64,000 nt of DNA from Actinoplanes subtropicus (GTDB lineage: Bacteria > Actinomycetota > Actinomycetes > Mycobacteriales > Micromonosporaceae). Shown piece by piece: positions 49,902 through 57,457 of this stretch. The translations under genes were made by a program, and so were the position numbers. The notes beneath the pieces were generated by a model. It was not told where the DNA came from and did no database searches. It was given only the letters and a program-made list of their open reading frames with translations. The DNA lies in assembly GCF_000721705.1 (NCBI RefSeq), contig NZ_JOJL01000017.1, positions 62,001 to 126,000 on the forward strand. The letters are read 5' to 3'. Numbering within the stretch: the first letter of the stretch is position 1; each line of letters opens with the position of its first letter.

Positions 49902-50668
49902 CCATCTCGCGGCCGTCCGGGGACGACCAGCTGAGCATCGAAGGGCTCAGCGTCCAGCGCGGCGGGCGCACGGTGGTCCACGAGGTCACGCTGGAGATCC
50001 CAGCCGGAGAGGTGACTGCCCTGCTGGGCCCGAACGGCGCCGGCAAGTCAAGCACCGTGCTGGCCATCGGCGGCATGCTGCGGCCGGCGACCGGCGCCGT
50101 GCGGCTCGACGGCCGCGACCTCGCCCGGCGCGACCCGGAACGGATCCGCCGCGCCGGGATCGCGATCGTGCCGGAAGGCCATCGCCTGCTGACCGAGCTG
50201 ACGGTCGAGGACAACATCAGGGTGGCCACGTACCCCTTGTCCAAGGAACAGGCGCGGGCCGGCCGGAAACGGGCGCTGGAGCTGTTTCCGGAACTCGGGG
50301 CCAGGCTCGGCAACCTGGCCCGATCCTTGTCGGGTGGGGAGCAGCAGATGCTCGCGCTCGCCCAGGCCCTCGTGTCGAAGCCCCGCTACCTACTGATCGA
50401 CGAGCTCTCCCTCGGGCTCGCGCCCGTGGTGGTCAACCGCCTGATCCCGACCATCCGCGAGGTCGCGGAGTCCGGGATCGGCGTACTGCTGATCGAGCAA
50501 TTCGCCACGGTGGCGCTCGGCCTGGCGAACCGCGCCCACGTGCTGCAAGGCGGGCGGATCCGGTACTCGGGCTCCGCGAGCGAACTGCGCGAGCGGCCCG
50601 AGCTCCTGCAATCGGCCTACCTTCTGACCGGTCGGCACGACGCCTCCCCGGATGTCGCCCTGCCGTGA
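49898..50668 (+). CDS. livF: LivF-like ABC transporter ATPase
   Basis: 256 residues from GTG 49898 (GAGGAGG upstream, overlapping the LivG stop). Walker A GPNGAGKSSTVLAI, Q-loop and LivF-typical GIAIVPEGHRLLTELTVEDN, signature SLSGGEQQMLALAQALVSKP, Walker B YLLIDELSLGLAPVVVNRL, switch LLIEQFATVALGLANRAHVL. It is the last gene of the liv set; the next gene is convergent (10 bp gap). Both ATPase genes look intact even though the receptor and one permease are broken, which suggests recent decay. Confidence 0.9.
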   Translation: MTISRPSGDDQLSIEGLSVQRGGRTVVHEVTLEIPAGEVTALLGPNGAGKSSTVLAIGGMLRPATGAVRLDGRDLARRDPERIRRAGIAIVPEGHRLLTELTVEDNIRVATYPLSKEQARAGRKRALELFPELGARLGNLARSLSGGEQQMLALAQALVSKPRYLLIDELSLGLAPVVVNRLIPTIREVAESGIGVLLIEQFATVALGLANRAHVLQGGRIRYSGSASELRERPELLQSAYLLTGRHDASPDVALP

Positions 50669-50677
50669 AACCCGGGC

Positions 50678-51607
50678 TCAGGCCTCGCCCAGCGCATTCA
50701 TCAAATGGCGCAGCAGTCGCTCGCGCATGCGCACGGCCGCTTCCGGGTCCCAGCTCCGGAAGCCGGCGCCGGTCTTCATCCCGAGCCGGCCCTGCTCGAC
50801 GAGCATGCTCAAATATGGCGACGGGGTGGGCGAGCGGTCGAGGTCGGGGAGGATAAACTCCTGGACATCGAGGGCCAGATCGAGGCCGACGTAGTCGGCT
50901 CCCTCCATCGGGCCCAGCACCGCCAGCCGCGGACCGAAACTGGACTTGACCACCCGATCGACGGTTTCCGCGTCGCACACACCGTCGGCGACCAGGGCGA
51001 ACGCCTCCCGCAGCAGCGCATGCTGCAAGCGGTTTCCGACGAAGCCGGGAATGTCGCGCCGCACGTGCACCGGTTCCTTGCCGACCGCCTGCAACAGCGC
51101 CAGCGTCCGCTGCACCACCGCCGGTTCGGTGCGTTCCGCTTGAACGACTTCCACCAGTGGAACCAGGTACGGGGGATTCCACCAGTGCGTCCCGACAACT
51201 CGTCCGGGCGTGTCCAGGCCGGCGGCGATCTGCATGATCGGGATCACGGAGGTGTTGCTGGCCAGGATCGTGCCGGCAGCAACCGTCTTCTCGAGCTTCG
51301 CGAAGATCACCTGCTTCAGGGGAAGCTTCTCGGGAGCGGCCTCGAAGACGAATTCCGCGTCGGCCACGGCGGCCTCGAGCGTTGCCTGCAGCCTGATCCT
51401 CCCGGCCGCCGCCACGTCGCGACCGAGAATGCCGAGGTTGGCGGCGACCCGGGCCGGCACCGACGCGAGCGTCTCCGGCTGCGGGTCATGGATCGACACC
51501 GGATGTCCCGCCTCGGCGAACACCTGCGCGATCCCGTGCCCCATCAGGCCGGCTCCGACCACGGCGATCTTCGCCCCGTGCATGGCCGACTGGTCAGGAC
51601 TCGTCAT
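50678..51607 (-). CDS. 3-hydroxyacyl-CoA dehydrogenase
   Basis: 309 residues from ATG 51607; GGAAGG upstream fits this start, and the upstream gene's TGA (51611-51609) ends just before it. NAD motif KIAVVGAGLMGHGIAQVFAE. Family blocks: PEKLPLKQVIFAKLEKTVAA, LASNTSVIPIMQIAAGLDTP, VGTHWWNPPYLVPLVEVVQA (catalytic His-Asn/Glu region, with WW-NPP in place of the usual FNPP) and DIPGFVGNRLQHALLREAFA. The variation near the active site suggests a non-beta-oxidation hydroxy-acid substrate. It is coupled to the fumarylacetoacetase-like gene, together forming a leftward operon. Confidence 0.88.
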   Translation of the reverse strand: MTSPDQSAMHGAKIAVVGAGLMGHGIAQVFAEAGHPVSIHDPQPETLASVPARVAANLGILGRDVAAAGRIRLQATLEAAVADAEFVFEAAPEKLPLKQVIFAKLEKTVAAGTILASNTSVIPIMQIAAGLDTPGRVVGTHWWNPPYLVPLVEVVQAERTEPAVVQRTLALLQAVGKEPVHVRRDIPGFVGNRLQHALLREAFALVADGVCDAETVDRVVKSSFGPRLAVLGPMEGADYVGLDLALDVQEFILPDLDRSPTPSPYLSMLVEQGRLGMKTGAGFRSWDPEAAVRMRERLLRHLMNALGEA

Positions 51608-51608
51608 G

Positions 51609-52562
51609 TCAGACACCTTCCAGGCGGGCCCGGGCCCGCGGCAGCGAAACCGGCTCGGTGCCGGCCACGACGGTGTTCGTCAACGTCCCGATGCCCTCGG
51701 CACTGAGGGTGACCTCGTCACCGGCGCGGCACGGGCGGGGTTCGAGCCGGCCGTTTCGACCCCACAACTCGGCCAGGCAACCACCCCCGCAGGTGCCGGA
51801 CCCGAGCACGTCCCCGGGGTACAGCCAGGTCCCGCGTGACGCGTAGGCGAGCATCTCCTCGAAAGACCAGGCCATGTTGGCGAGCGAATCGCGGCCGATC
51901 TCCTCGCCGTTGCGACTGGCGACGAGCTCGATGGCGATCCGGTCGCCCCGGCGGTAGGGCTCGAGCTCATCGGGACTCACGATCCAAGGGCCGATCACGT
52001 TGGCGAAGTCCTTGGCCTTGGCGAAGCCGAGACCGAGACGCGCCTCCCGGACGGCGAGGTCACGGGCGGACCAGTCGTTGTAGATCATGAAGCCGGCGAT
52101 GTGGTCACGAGCCTGCGCGACGGTGAGGTCCCGTCCGGCCCGGCCGACCACCACCGCGATCTCCAGCTCGAAGTCGAGCAGTTCGCAGCCTGGCGGTATC
52201 GCGATCGCCTGCCCCGGGTCGTGCATCGCGGCGTGGTTCGTGAAGTAGAAGTGCGGGGCCTCGTACCACTGGGGCATCACCGTGGCGCCGGGGTCGCCCA
52301 GCTTCGCCATCCCCTCGACGTGCTGCTCGAAACAGACGAAATCCCTGAACGAGCGCGGGGCGAACGGGGTACGCAGCGTCACCTCCGACAGCGGGATCAC
52401 CTGTCCGGCCCGCTCGGCCTCGGCGATCAGGCGACGCCGTTGCTGTGCCGGCGCAGTCAGCATCTGCAGAACGTCCGTCTCCTCGGGCAGCGGAAGGAGC
52501 CTGTCTGCGACAACCACTCCGGCGCGCGGGCGGCCGCCGTCGTCGAACCGGGCCAGTCGCAT
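51609..52562 (-). CDS. Fumarylacetoacetate hydrolase-family protein
   Basis: 317 residues from ATG 52562 (MRLARFDDGGRPRAGVVVAD). Metal-binding FAH core: EAPHFYFTNHAAMHDPGQAI, CELLDFELEIAVVVGRAGRD with the E-x-E ligands, HIAGFMIYNDWSARDLAVRE with the Asp ligand, and KDFANVIGPWIVSPDE. Its C-terminus has GDVLGSGTCGGGCLAELWGR, the conserved G-S/T-G-T motif. The family hydrolyses C-C bonds in acylpyruvates or decarboxylates oxo-acids in aromatic degradation. It shares a divergent promoter with the cyclase gene at 52764, where the GntR-linked ATAGATTATG word occurs. Confidence 0.87.
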   Translation of the reverse strand: MRLARFDDGGRPRAGVVVADRLLPLPEETDVLQMLTAPAQQRRRLIAEAERAGQVIPLSEVTLRTPFAPRSFRDFVCFEQHVEGMAKLGDPGATVMPQWYEAPHFYFTNHAAMHDPGQAIAIPPGCELLDFELEIAVVVGRAGRDLTVAQARDHIAGFMIYNDWSARDLAVREARLGLGFAKAKDFANVIGPWIVSPDELEPYRRGDRIAIELVASRNGEEIGRDSLANMAWSFEEMLAYASRGTWLYPGDVLGSGTCGGGCLAELWGRNGRLEPRPCRAGDEVTLSAEGIGTLTNTVVAGTEPVSLPRARARLEGV

Positions 52563-52704
52563 CCCGCCGCCTAGCTTCGGTAGCCCGGTATCGACGACCG
52601 GTCCAGCCCGGGACGGCGCGCGTTTGACGACATCATCACTCCACGATTGACGGCGGACAGGTGCGATCCTCGGCCAGGCGTCGGACCGTGCACCCATACT
52701 ATCA

Positions 52705-52721
52705 ATAATAAATAGATTATG
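52705..52721. promoter_or_regulatory. GntR-type operator-like word in divergent promoter
   Basis: ATAAT-AAATAG-ATTAT makes a short inverted repeat, and ATAGATTATG (52712-52721) is identical to a segment next to the GntR gene (43270-43279). It sits between the starts at 52562 and 52764. The local AT-richness also suits a promoter. Confidence 0.45.
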
Positions 52722-52763
52722 TGTACGATGAGATCGACACCGCAGGGACAGGCAGGAGAGTCC

Positions 52764-53723
52764 ATGGCCACGGGCAGCGGGAAACGGATCGCGTACGACC
52801 AGTTGTCCTCGCTTCCCCACGGAATCGAGGGGTGCGCCTGGGGAGTGTGGGGCGCCGACGACGAAGTGGGCGCGTTCAACGACGTCGGGCGCGAGGAGGT
52901 GCTCGCCGCGCTCGCGACGGTCCGGACCGGCGACGTCTTCGCACTGTCCTGGAACCTGCGACTACCCGAACCCGCGCTCTACGGCCGGGGGCCGCTGCGG
53001 CACACCGTGCGCGACGACGGCTTCGGCATGGACGATCACCTCGACGGCTTCTATCCGCAGGCATCCAGCCAATGGGATTCGTTGGCGCATTTCGCCCATC
53101 CGGTGCACCGGTTCTACGGCGGCCGGCCGTCGAGCGAGCTCAAGGGCCCAGGCGCCCGCAACGGCATCGACAACCTCGCTCGCCGGGGCATCGTGGGACG
53201 CTTCGTGCTGGCGGACCTCGACCGCTGGCGCCGACGCCAGGGCCGCCCGATCGATCACGACGGCGGCGAGCCGATCGCGCTCGACGACCTCACCCGGTGT
53301 CTGTCGGCGCAGGGCAGCACCGTGCGGCACGGAGACGTCCTGCTCGTGCGCTTCGGCTGGATCACCTGGTACGAGGGCCTGTCCACCGCCGTCCGAAAGG
53401 ACTTCGCCGACAACTCGTGGAGCTTCAAGGCGGCCGGCATCGCCCCGGACGCGCAGGTCCCGCGGTGGCTCTGGGACAGCGGTGTCGTCGCCGTCGTCGC
53501 CGACAACGTGTCCTTCGAGGCGCTGCCCTTCGACCCGCGCGGGCAGAGCCTGCACGCGAACCTGATCTCCCTGTTGGGGATGCCGATCGGAGAGATGTGG
53601 GCGCTCGACGCGCTGGCCGAGGACTGCGCTCGGGACGGCCGTTACGAAGGTCTGCTGATGTCGGCGCCGCTCTACCTCACCGGCGGCACCGGCTCCACCG
53701 CCAACGCTGTGGCGGTCAAATGA
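52764..53723 (+). CDS. Cyclase-family (kynurenine formamidase-like) metal hydrolase
   Basis: 319 residues from ATG 52764, with AGGAGAG upstream. The PF04199 pattern: GCAWGVWGADDEVGAFNDVG, TGDVFALSWNLRLPEPALYG, QWDSLAHFAHPVHRFYGGRP (metal-binding His block), GVVAVVADNVSFEALPFDPR and LHANLISLLGMPIGEMWALD. Such enzymes open or form cyclic amides, lactones or act on isatin/formylkynurenine. It is co-directional with the SDR at 53806 through a 28-codon mini-frame that overlaps both (ATGA then TGATG). Confidence 0.84.
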   Translation: MATGSGKRIAYDQLSSLPHGIEGCAWGVWGADDEVGAFNDVGREEVLAALATVRTGDVFALSWNLRLPEPALYGRGPLRHTVRDDGFGMDDHLDGFYPQASSQWDSLAHFAHPVHRFYGGRPSSELKGPGARNGIDNLARRGIVGRFVLADLDRWRRRQGRPIDHDGGEPIALDDLTRCLSAQGSTVRHGDVLLVRFGWITWYEGLSTAVRKDFADNSWSFKAAGIAPDAQVPRWLWDSGVVAVVADNVSFEALPFDPRGQSLHANLISLLGMPIGEMWALDALAEDCARDGRYEGLLMSAPLYLTGGTGSTANAVAVK

Positions 53724-53806
53724 ATGCTCGTCGCGCCGGCCTGGGCGACAAGGTCGTCATCGTCACCGGCGCCCACGGCGGGCAGGGCGACGGGAAGGGC
53801 CCCTGA
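53720..53806 (+). pseudogene. 28-residue remnant of an SDR gene, overlapped at both ends
   Basis: ATG 53720 overlaps the cyclase stop. It reads GLGDKVVIVTGAHGGQGDGK and stops with TGA at 53804-53806, where the A is also the first base of the next ATG. DKVVIVTGAHGGQG is the NAD-binding start of a short-chain dehydrogenase; the remaining 220 or so residues are gone. A clean internal deletion is likely. It may now serve only to carry ribosomes to the next gene. Confidence 0.6.
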
Positions 53807-54720
53807 TGGACGTCTTCGAAGCCAAGGTCGCCGTCGTCACCGGGGCTGCCGGCGGCATCGGCTTGGGCCTGGTCGAACGGTTCCTCGCCGCCGGTATGCA
53901 CGTGATGCTCAGCGACATCGACTCGAGCGCCCTGACCAGAGAGGTTGAGCGGCTACGGCGCGGCGGCGCGCTGGTGGCCGGCTTCGTCGCCGACGTGTCG
54001 GACCGCGAGCAGGTCGTGCAGTTGGCCGCGGCGACCGTCGAACGCTTCGGCGCCGTGCACGTCGTCTGCAACAACGCCGGTGTCGACGCCGGCGCCCCGT
54101 TCTCGGAGATTCCTCCTTCGGTGTGGGACTGGGTGATGGGTGTCAACTTCAACGGCGTCCTGTACGGGTGCCAAGTCTTCCTGCCGCTGATCCGCGAGGC
54201 CGGCGGTGGGCACATCGTGAACACCGCCTCGTACGCCGCGCTCTCCGGGAACACGCCCACCGCGACGCCGTACATCGCCTCGAAGTTCGCGGTTCTTGGC
54301 CTGTCGGAGAACCTGCAGCACGAGTTGAGCCAGGCTGGTGAGGACATCGCCGTGTCCGTGATGTGCCCCGGATTCGTCCGGACGCGTTTGCCGGCGTCGG
54401 AACGGAACCGGCCACCGGGTGTCGCCGATCTGAGCATGCACCCGGTGCGGCGCCTGATCGTCGACGACAACGCGCGCAGGGCCGAGCAGGGTCTCGGCGT
54501 GGAGACGGTGGCCGAGCAGACCTTCGAGGCCATCCGGGAGCGCCGTTTCTACGTGCTCCCGCACCGGGACGAAGCCCTGGCCGCCACGGAGGCAAGGCTG
54601 CGGTGGATGCGTGACAACGTCCAGCCGGTCGGCCGGCCGGGTCGCCCGGGCCTGCCGCGTGTCGATCGGCGCGGCGTCGTACCGGAAATCGCCACGGGCG
54701 AGGCGCCGCCCGTGGCGTGA
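53806..54720 (+). CDS. SDR-family oxidoreductase
   Basis: 304 residues from ATG 53806 (TGATG overlap with the mini-frame). AVVTGAAGGIGLGLVERFLA is the cofactor site; VVCNNAGVDAGAPFSEIPPS, the catalytic Ser in IVNTASYAALSG and Tyr/Lys in PYIASKFAVLGLSENLQHEL complete the set. The C-terminus is extended (RRFYVLPHRDEALAATEARL and a Pro/Gly/Arg tail), as in several actinomycete SDRs acting on bulky alcohols. By position it belongs to the cyclase operon and may oxidise the product of the cyclase or FAH-type enzymes. Confidence 0.86.
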   Translation: MDVFEAKVAVVTGAAGGIGLGLVERFLAAGMHVMLSDIDSSALTREVERLRRGGALVAGFVADVSDREQVVQLAAATVERFGAVHVVCNNAGVDAGAPFSEIPPSVWDWVMGVNFNGVLYGCQVFLPLIREAGGGHIVNTASYAALSGNTPTATPYIASKFAVLGLSENLQHELSQAGEDIAVSVMCPGFVRTRLPASERNRPPGVADLSMHPVRRLIVDDNARRAEQGLGVETVAEQTFEAIRERRFYVLPHRDEALAATEARLRWMRDNVQPVGRPGRPGLPRVDRRGVVPEIATGEAPPVA

Positions 54721-54825
54721 TGGTGCTGGGCGGTGCAGTTTCGCAGGCCGCGTCCGCCGAACGGTGTATGCCCTGGTCGGATGCGCTGTTTTCTTGAATC
54801 GGCTGAGCCGGAGGGCTTGCGAACT

Positions 54826-54845
54826 CATTATATTACGATCATACT
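54826..54845. promoter_or_regulatory. Operator-like site before hydrolase gene
   Basis: CATTATATTACGATCATACT, followed by TCAATAGG. It matches the site at 41331-41360 (TTACGATCRTACT core, same flanks), 96 bases before the start at 54941. Probably bound by one of the two paralogous TetR proteins. Confidence 0.55.
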
Positions 54846-54940
54846 TCAATAGGCTCGCAGGTGGCGCGAGCGTGATCGCGCACCAGGTCCGTCGGCCCGA
54901 CGCACCGGGCTCGGCGATGTCAGGGAAAGAGGAGACAGTC

Positions 54941-55807
54941 ATGGACAACCGTCAAGAAGCACGACACAACGCGGTGACGTCGTACAAGGACGCGCCCACC
55001 CGCACCGTCTCGGCCGGTGGCGTCGATTTCGCCTACCGCGAGCTCGGCCCCCGGACCGGTGTCCCGCTGGTTCTGGTGACCCACCTGGCCGCGGTCCTGG
55101 ACAACTGGGATCCCCGGGTCGTCGACGGCCTCGCCGCGAAACACCACGTCATCGCGTTCGACAACCGAGGTGTCGGCGCCTCCACCGGCACCACCCCGAA
55201 CACCATTCAGGCCATGGCGAAGGACGCTGTCACGTTCATCCGGGCGCTCGGCCTGACCCAGGTCGACCTGCTGGGTTTCTCCATGGGCGGCATGATCTCC
55301 CAGGTGATCGTCCAGGACGAGCCGCAGCTGGTCCGCAAGCTGATCCTCGCCGGCACCGGCCCCGCCGGCGGCGAGGGCATCAAGAACGTCACCAAGCTCT
55401 CCCACCTCGACACCGTCCGCGCGCTGCTCACCTTCCAGGACCCCAAGCAGTTCCTGTTCTTCACCCGGACCGCCAACGGGCGCCGGGCGGGCAAACAGTT
55501 CCTGGCGCGGCTGAAGGAGCGCACCGAGAACCGGGACAAGGCGATCTCCCTGAAGGCCTACTTCACGCAGCTGTCCGCGATCCACCGGTGGGGACTGGAG
55601 CGACCGCAGGATCTGTCCGTCATCACCCTGCCCGTCCTCGTCGCCAACGGCGAGAGCGACCGGATGGTGCCCACCCAGAACTCAGTCGACCTGGCCCGGC
55701 GGTTGCCGGACAGCGACCTGGTCATCTACCCCGACGCCGGGCACGGCGGCATCTTCCAGTTTCACGACCAGTTCGTCGCCAAGGCCCTCGACTTCCTCCA
55801 GCGGTAG
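54941..55807 (+). CDS. Alpha/beta-fold hydrolase
   Basis: 288 residues from ATG 54941, with GAGGAG seven bases upstream. Fold elements: GVPLVLVTHLAAVLDNWDPR, VIAFDNRGVGASTGTTPNTI, nucleophile Ser in VDLLGFSMGGMISQVIVQDE, acid in VLVANGESDRMVPTQNS and His in YPDAGHGGIFQFHD. THLAA replaces the common HGxxG, giving a modified oxyanion loop. It is similar to hydrolases annotated as chloroperoxidase-like or pimeloyl-ester carboxylesterases; the activity is unknown. It has its own promoter region with a TetR-type operator and ends at a strong bidirectional terminator. Confidence 0.86.
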   Translation: MDNRQEARHNAVTSYKDAPTRTVSAGGVDFAYRELGPRTGVPLVLVTHLAAVLDNWDPRVVDGLAAKHHVIAFDNRGVGASTGTTPNTIQAMAKDAVTFIRALGLTQVDLLGFSMGGMISQVIVQDEPQLVRKLILAGTGPAGGEGIKNVTKLSHLDTVRALLTFQDPKQFLFFTRTANGRRAGKQFLARLKERTENRDKAISLKAYFTQLSAIHRWGLERPQDLSVITLPVLVANGESDRMVPTQNSVDLARRLPDSDLVIYPDAGHGGIFQFHDQFVAKALDFLQR

Positions 55808-55821
55808 TGCCGGAACGCGTC

Positions 55822-55865
55822 GCGGCCCCCTCGTTCCCGACCTTTCGGGTGAACGAGGGGGCCGC
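55822..55865. terminator. Strong bidirectional terminator
   Basis: GCGGCCCCCTCGTTC and GAACGAGGGGGCCGC form a perfect 15-bp stem around a 14-base loop, between the convergent hydrolase (stop 55807) and TetR (stop 55878) genes. Confidence 0.9.
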
Positions 55866-55877
55866 TTCGCGTAGTGC

Positions 55878-56450
55878 TCAGCCGAAGAACGCGCCGGCGT
55901 TCCGGATGCCCTGCTCGAGGACCTCGTCGGCGAGCTTCGGGTCGGACAGGGCGCGGGACAACTGCAGCGTTCCGACCGCCATCGTGAACAAGCCCAGCGC
56001 CTTGCCGTACGCCGACCGCGGATCGTCGGGCGCGAGCCGGCCGGCGATCTCGTCCAGAATGGTCCGGGCGCCCTCGGTGTAGGCGTCCTTGGCCGCCGGC
56101 GCGGTACGGCCAATCTCGTCGAGCAGGGCGGCGGAGGGGCACCCGTCACTGGGGTTGTCCCGGTGCTGCGGCGACAGGTACTCGCGCAGGAAGCCCTCCA
56201 GCCCCGCCCGGCCCGGCGGCAGCGCGCGGAACTCCTCGGCCTGGGCGCGCAGCTGATCGGCCAGGACGTTCGCGACGAGATCTTCCTTGGAGGTGAAGTG
56301 GGCGTAGAACGCGCCGTTGGTCAGCCCGGCGTCGGTCATCAGGGTCGCGACGCCGGAGCCGTCGATGCCGTCCTGCTTGAAGCGATGGCCGGCCGTCTCC
56401 AGGATCCGCTGCCGCGTCGCCGCCTTGTGTTCCTTGTCGTAACGCGCCAC
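55878..56450 (-). CDS. TetR-family regulator (paralog of the one at 40689)
   Basis: 190 residues from GTG 56450, which has GGAGGAG just upstream and matches the GTG start of the paralog; ATG 56462 is an alternative. Helix-turn-helix: ATRQRILETAGHRFKQDGID, VATLMTDAGLTNGAFYAHFT, SKEDLVANVLADQL. The recognition helix AGLTNGAFYAHF is identical to that of the TetR at 40689, so both should bind the same DNA word. The ligand domain shares SPQHRDNPSDGCPSAALLDE. It lies downstream of a TTACGTACGTCA site and probably regulates itself and neighbouring genes. Confidence 0.88.
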   Translation of the reverse strand: MARYDKEHKAATRQRILETAGHRFKQDGIDGSGVATLMTDAGLTNGAFYAHFTSKEDLVANVLADQLRAQAEEFRALPPGRAGLEGFLREYLSPQHRDNPSDGCPSAALLDEIGRTAPAAKDAYTEGARTILDEIAGRLAPDDPRSAYGKALGLFTMAVGTLQLSRALSDPKLADEVLEQGIRNAGAFFG

Positions 56451-56509
56451 CGGCTCCTCCATCCGCTCGATCGGGCCATCGCCCAGCACCACCATCCTAA
56501 CTCATATTC

Positions 56510-56527
56510 TGACGTACGTAATATTAT
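56510..56527. promoter_or_regulatory. Operator-like site upstream of the second TetR gene
   Basis: TGACGTACGTAATATTAT; on the coding (minus) strand this is ATAATATTACGTACGTCA. ACGTACGT is self-complementary and TTACGTACGTCA aligns with the TTACGATCGTAC core of the other sites. It is about 60 bases before the TetR start. Confidence 0.5.
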
Positions 56528-56558
56528 GACCGGTCGGTAACGGGCGGATTTGGCCGGC

Positions 56559-57419
56559 CTAGGACGCCGGCTGAGGGCCCAGGAGGCTGATGGCGCCGAA
56601 CCAGAGAATGCCCGGGTTGATGCGCTCGGGATACAGGGCCTGCATCTTCTCGAAGAACTCCATCGGCGTGGGTGAGCTGCGCAACAGCAGGTCCGCGTCC
56701 TCGAGGTAGCGCCGGGTGTGGCCGATGTCGGCGGGGTCGTCCGGGCGAGTGGGGTCTTTGTGGCTGGACACCACGAAGTCGGGGCCGAGAGCCTCGACCT
56801 GGTCCAGGGCGCGTCGCCACGCGTCGAGGCCGCCACCCGCGGAGTTGGACAGCGCCGGGTGCACGTTGTTGTAGACGACGTCACCGGCCACCGCCAGCTT
56901 CAGGCTCGGCACCCAGAGCACGGTGGTGTCGTCGCCGTCGCTGTGCCCGACCTCGACGGGGATGAGCGCGTGGCCCTCCAGGCTCAGCCCCTCCTCGCCG
57001 ACGACCCGCACGTCGACCGGGCCCGTCGGGATCTGGCCGGGGAACAGCGCACCCCAGAACTCCGCACGCGACTCCGCGGTGGCGAGCTCGTCGATCTGCG
57101 CCTTTGTGCCGACCGTTGCGCGGACCACGGCGTGCGGGAAGCGCTCGAGCAGGACGGGAACGCCGAGCCAGTGGTCACCGTGGCCGTGCGTGATGTAGAT
57201 CTCCGTGAGGTTGCGGCCGATCTTCTCCACCCAGGCCAGCACCTCGCGGGTGGTGTCGGTGGTGAAGGGCGGATCGACGAGAACGGCGTCGCGCTCGCCC
57301 TGGATCAGGGTCGTCGCGATGGGCGACCACACGATCGGCTCGCCGTCGGGAAGGTTCAGGGTGCCGCTGCTCTGCGGGATCGCGGGTGTCATGAAGACGT
57401 CGTAGCGCAGTCCGGTCAT
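56559..57419 (-). CDS. Metallo-beta-lactamase-fold hydrolase
   Basis: 286 residues from ATG 57419. The zinc motif THGHGDHWLG (HxHxDH) is complete, and the later ligands fit: His in VEVGHSDGDDTTVLW, Asp in LAVAGDVVYNNVHPAL, His in FVVSSHKDPTRPDD. The layout resembles the group of MBL proteins near quorum lactonase-like and glyoxalase II-like enzymes. It likely cleaves a thioester, lactone or ester. It is followed by the TetR gene downstream and preceded, 38 bp away, by the MDR-SnoaL-SnoaL fusion gene on the same strand, so it is probably the second gene of that operon. Confidence 0.87.
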   Translation of the reverse strand: MTGLRYDVFMTPAIPQSSGTLNLPDGEPIVWSPIATTLIQGERDAVLVDPPFTTDTTREVLAWVEKIGRNLTEIYITHGHGDHWLGVPVLLERFPHAVVRATVGTKAQIDELATAESRAEFWGALFPGQIPTGPVDVRVVGEEGLSLEGHALIPVEVGHSDGDDTTVLWVPSLKLAVAGDVVYNNVHPALSNSAGGGLDAWRRALDQVEALGPDFVVSSHKDPTRPDDPADIGHTRRYLEDADLLLRSSPTPMEFFEKMQALYPERINPGILWFGAISLLGPQPAS

Positions 57420-57457
57420 GGATCTGTCCTCTCTGAATCGGTGCGAACCGGCGGCCA

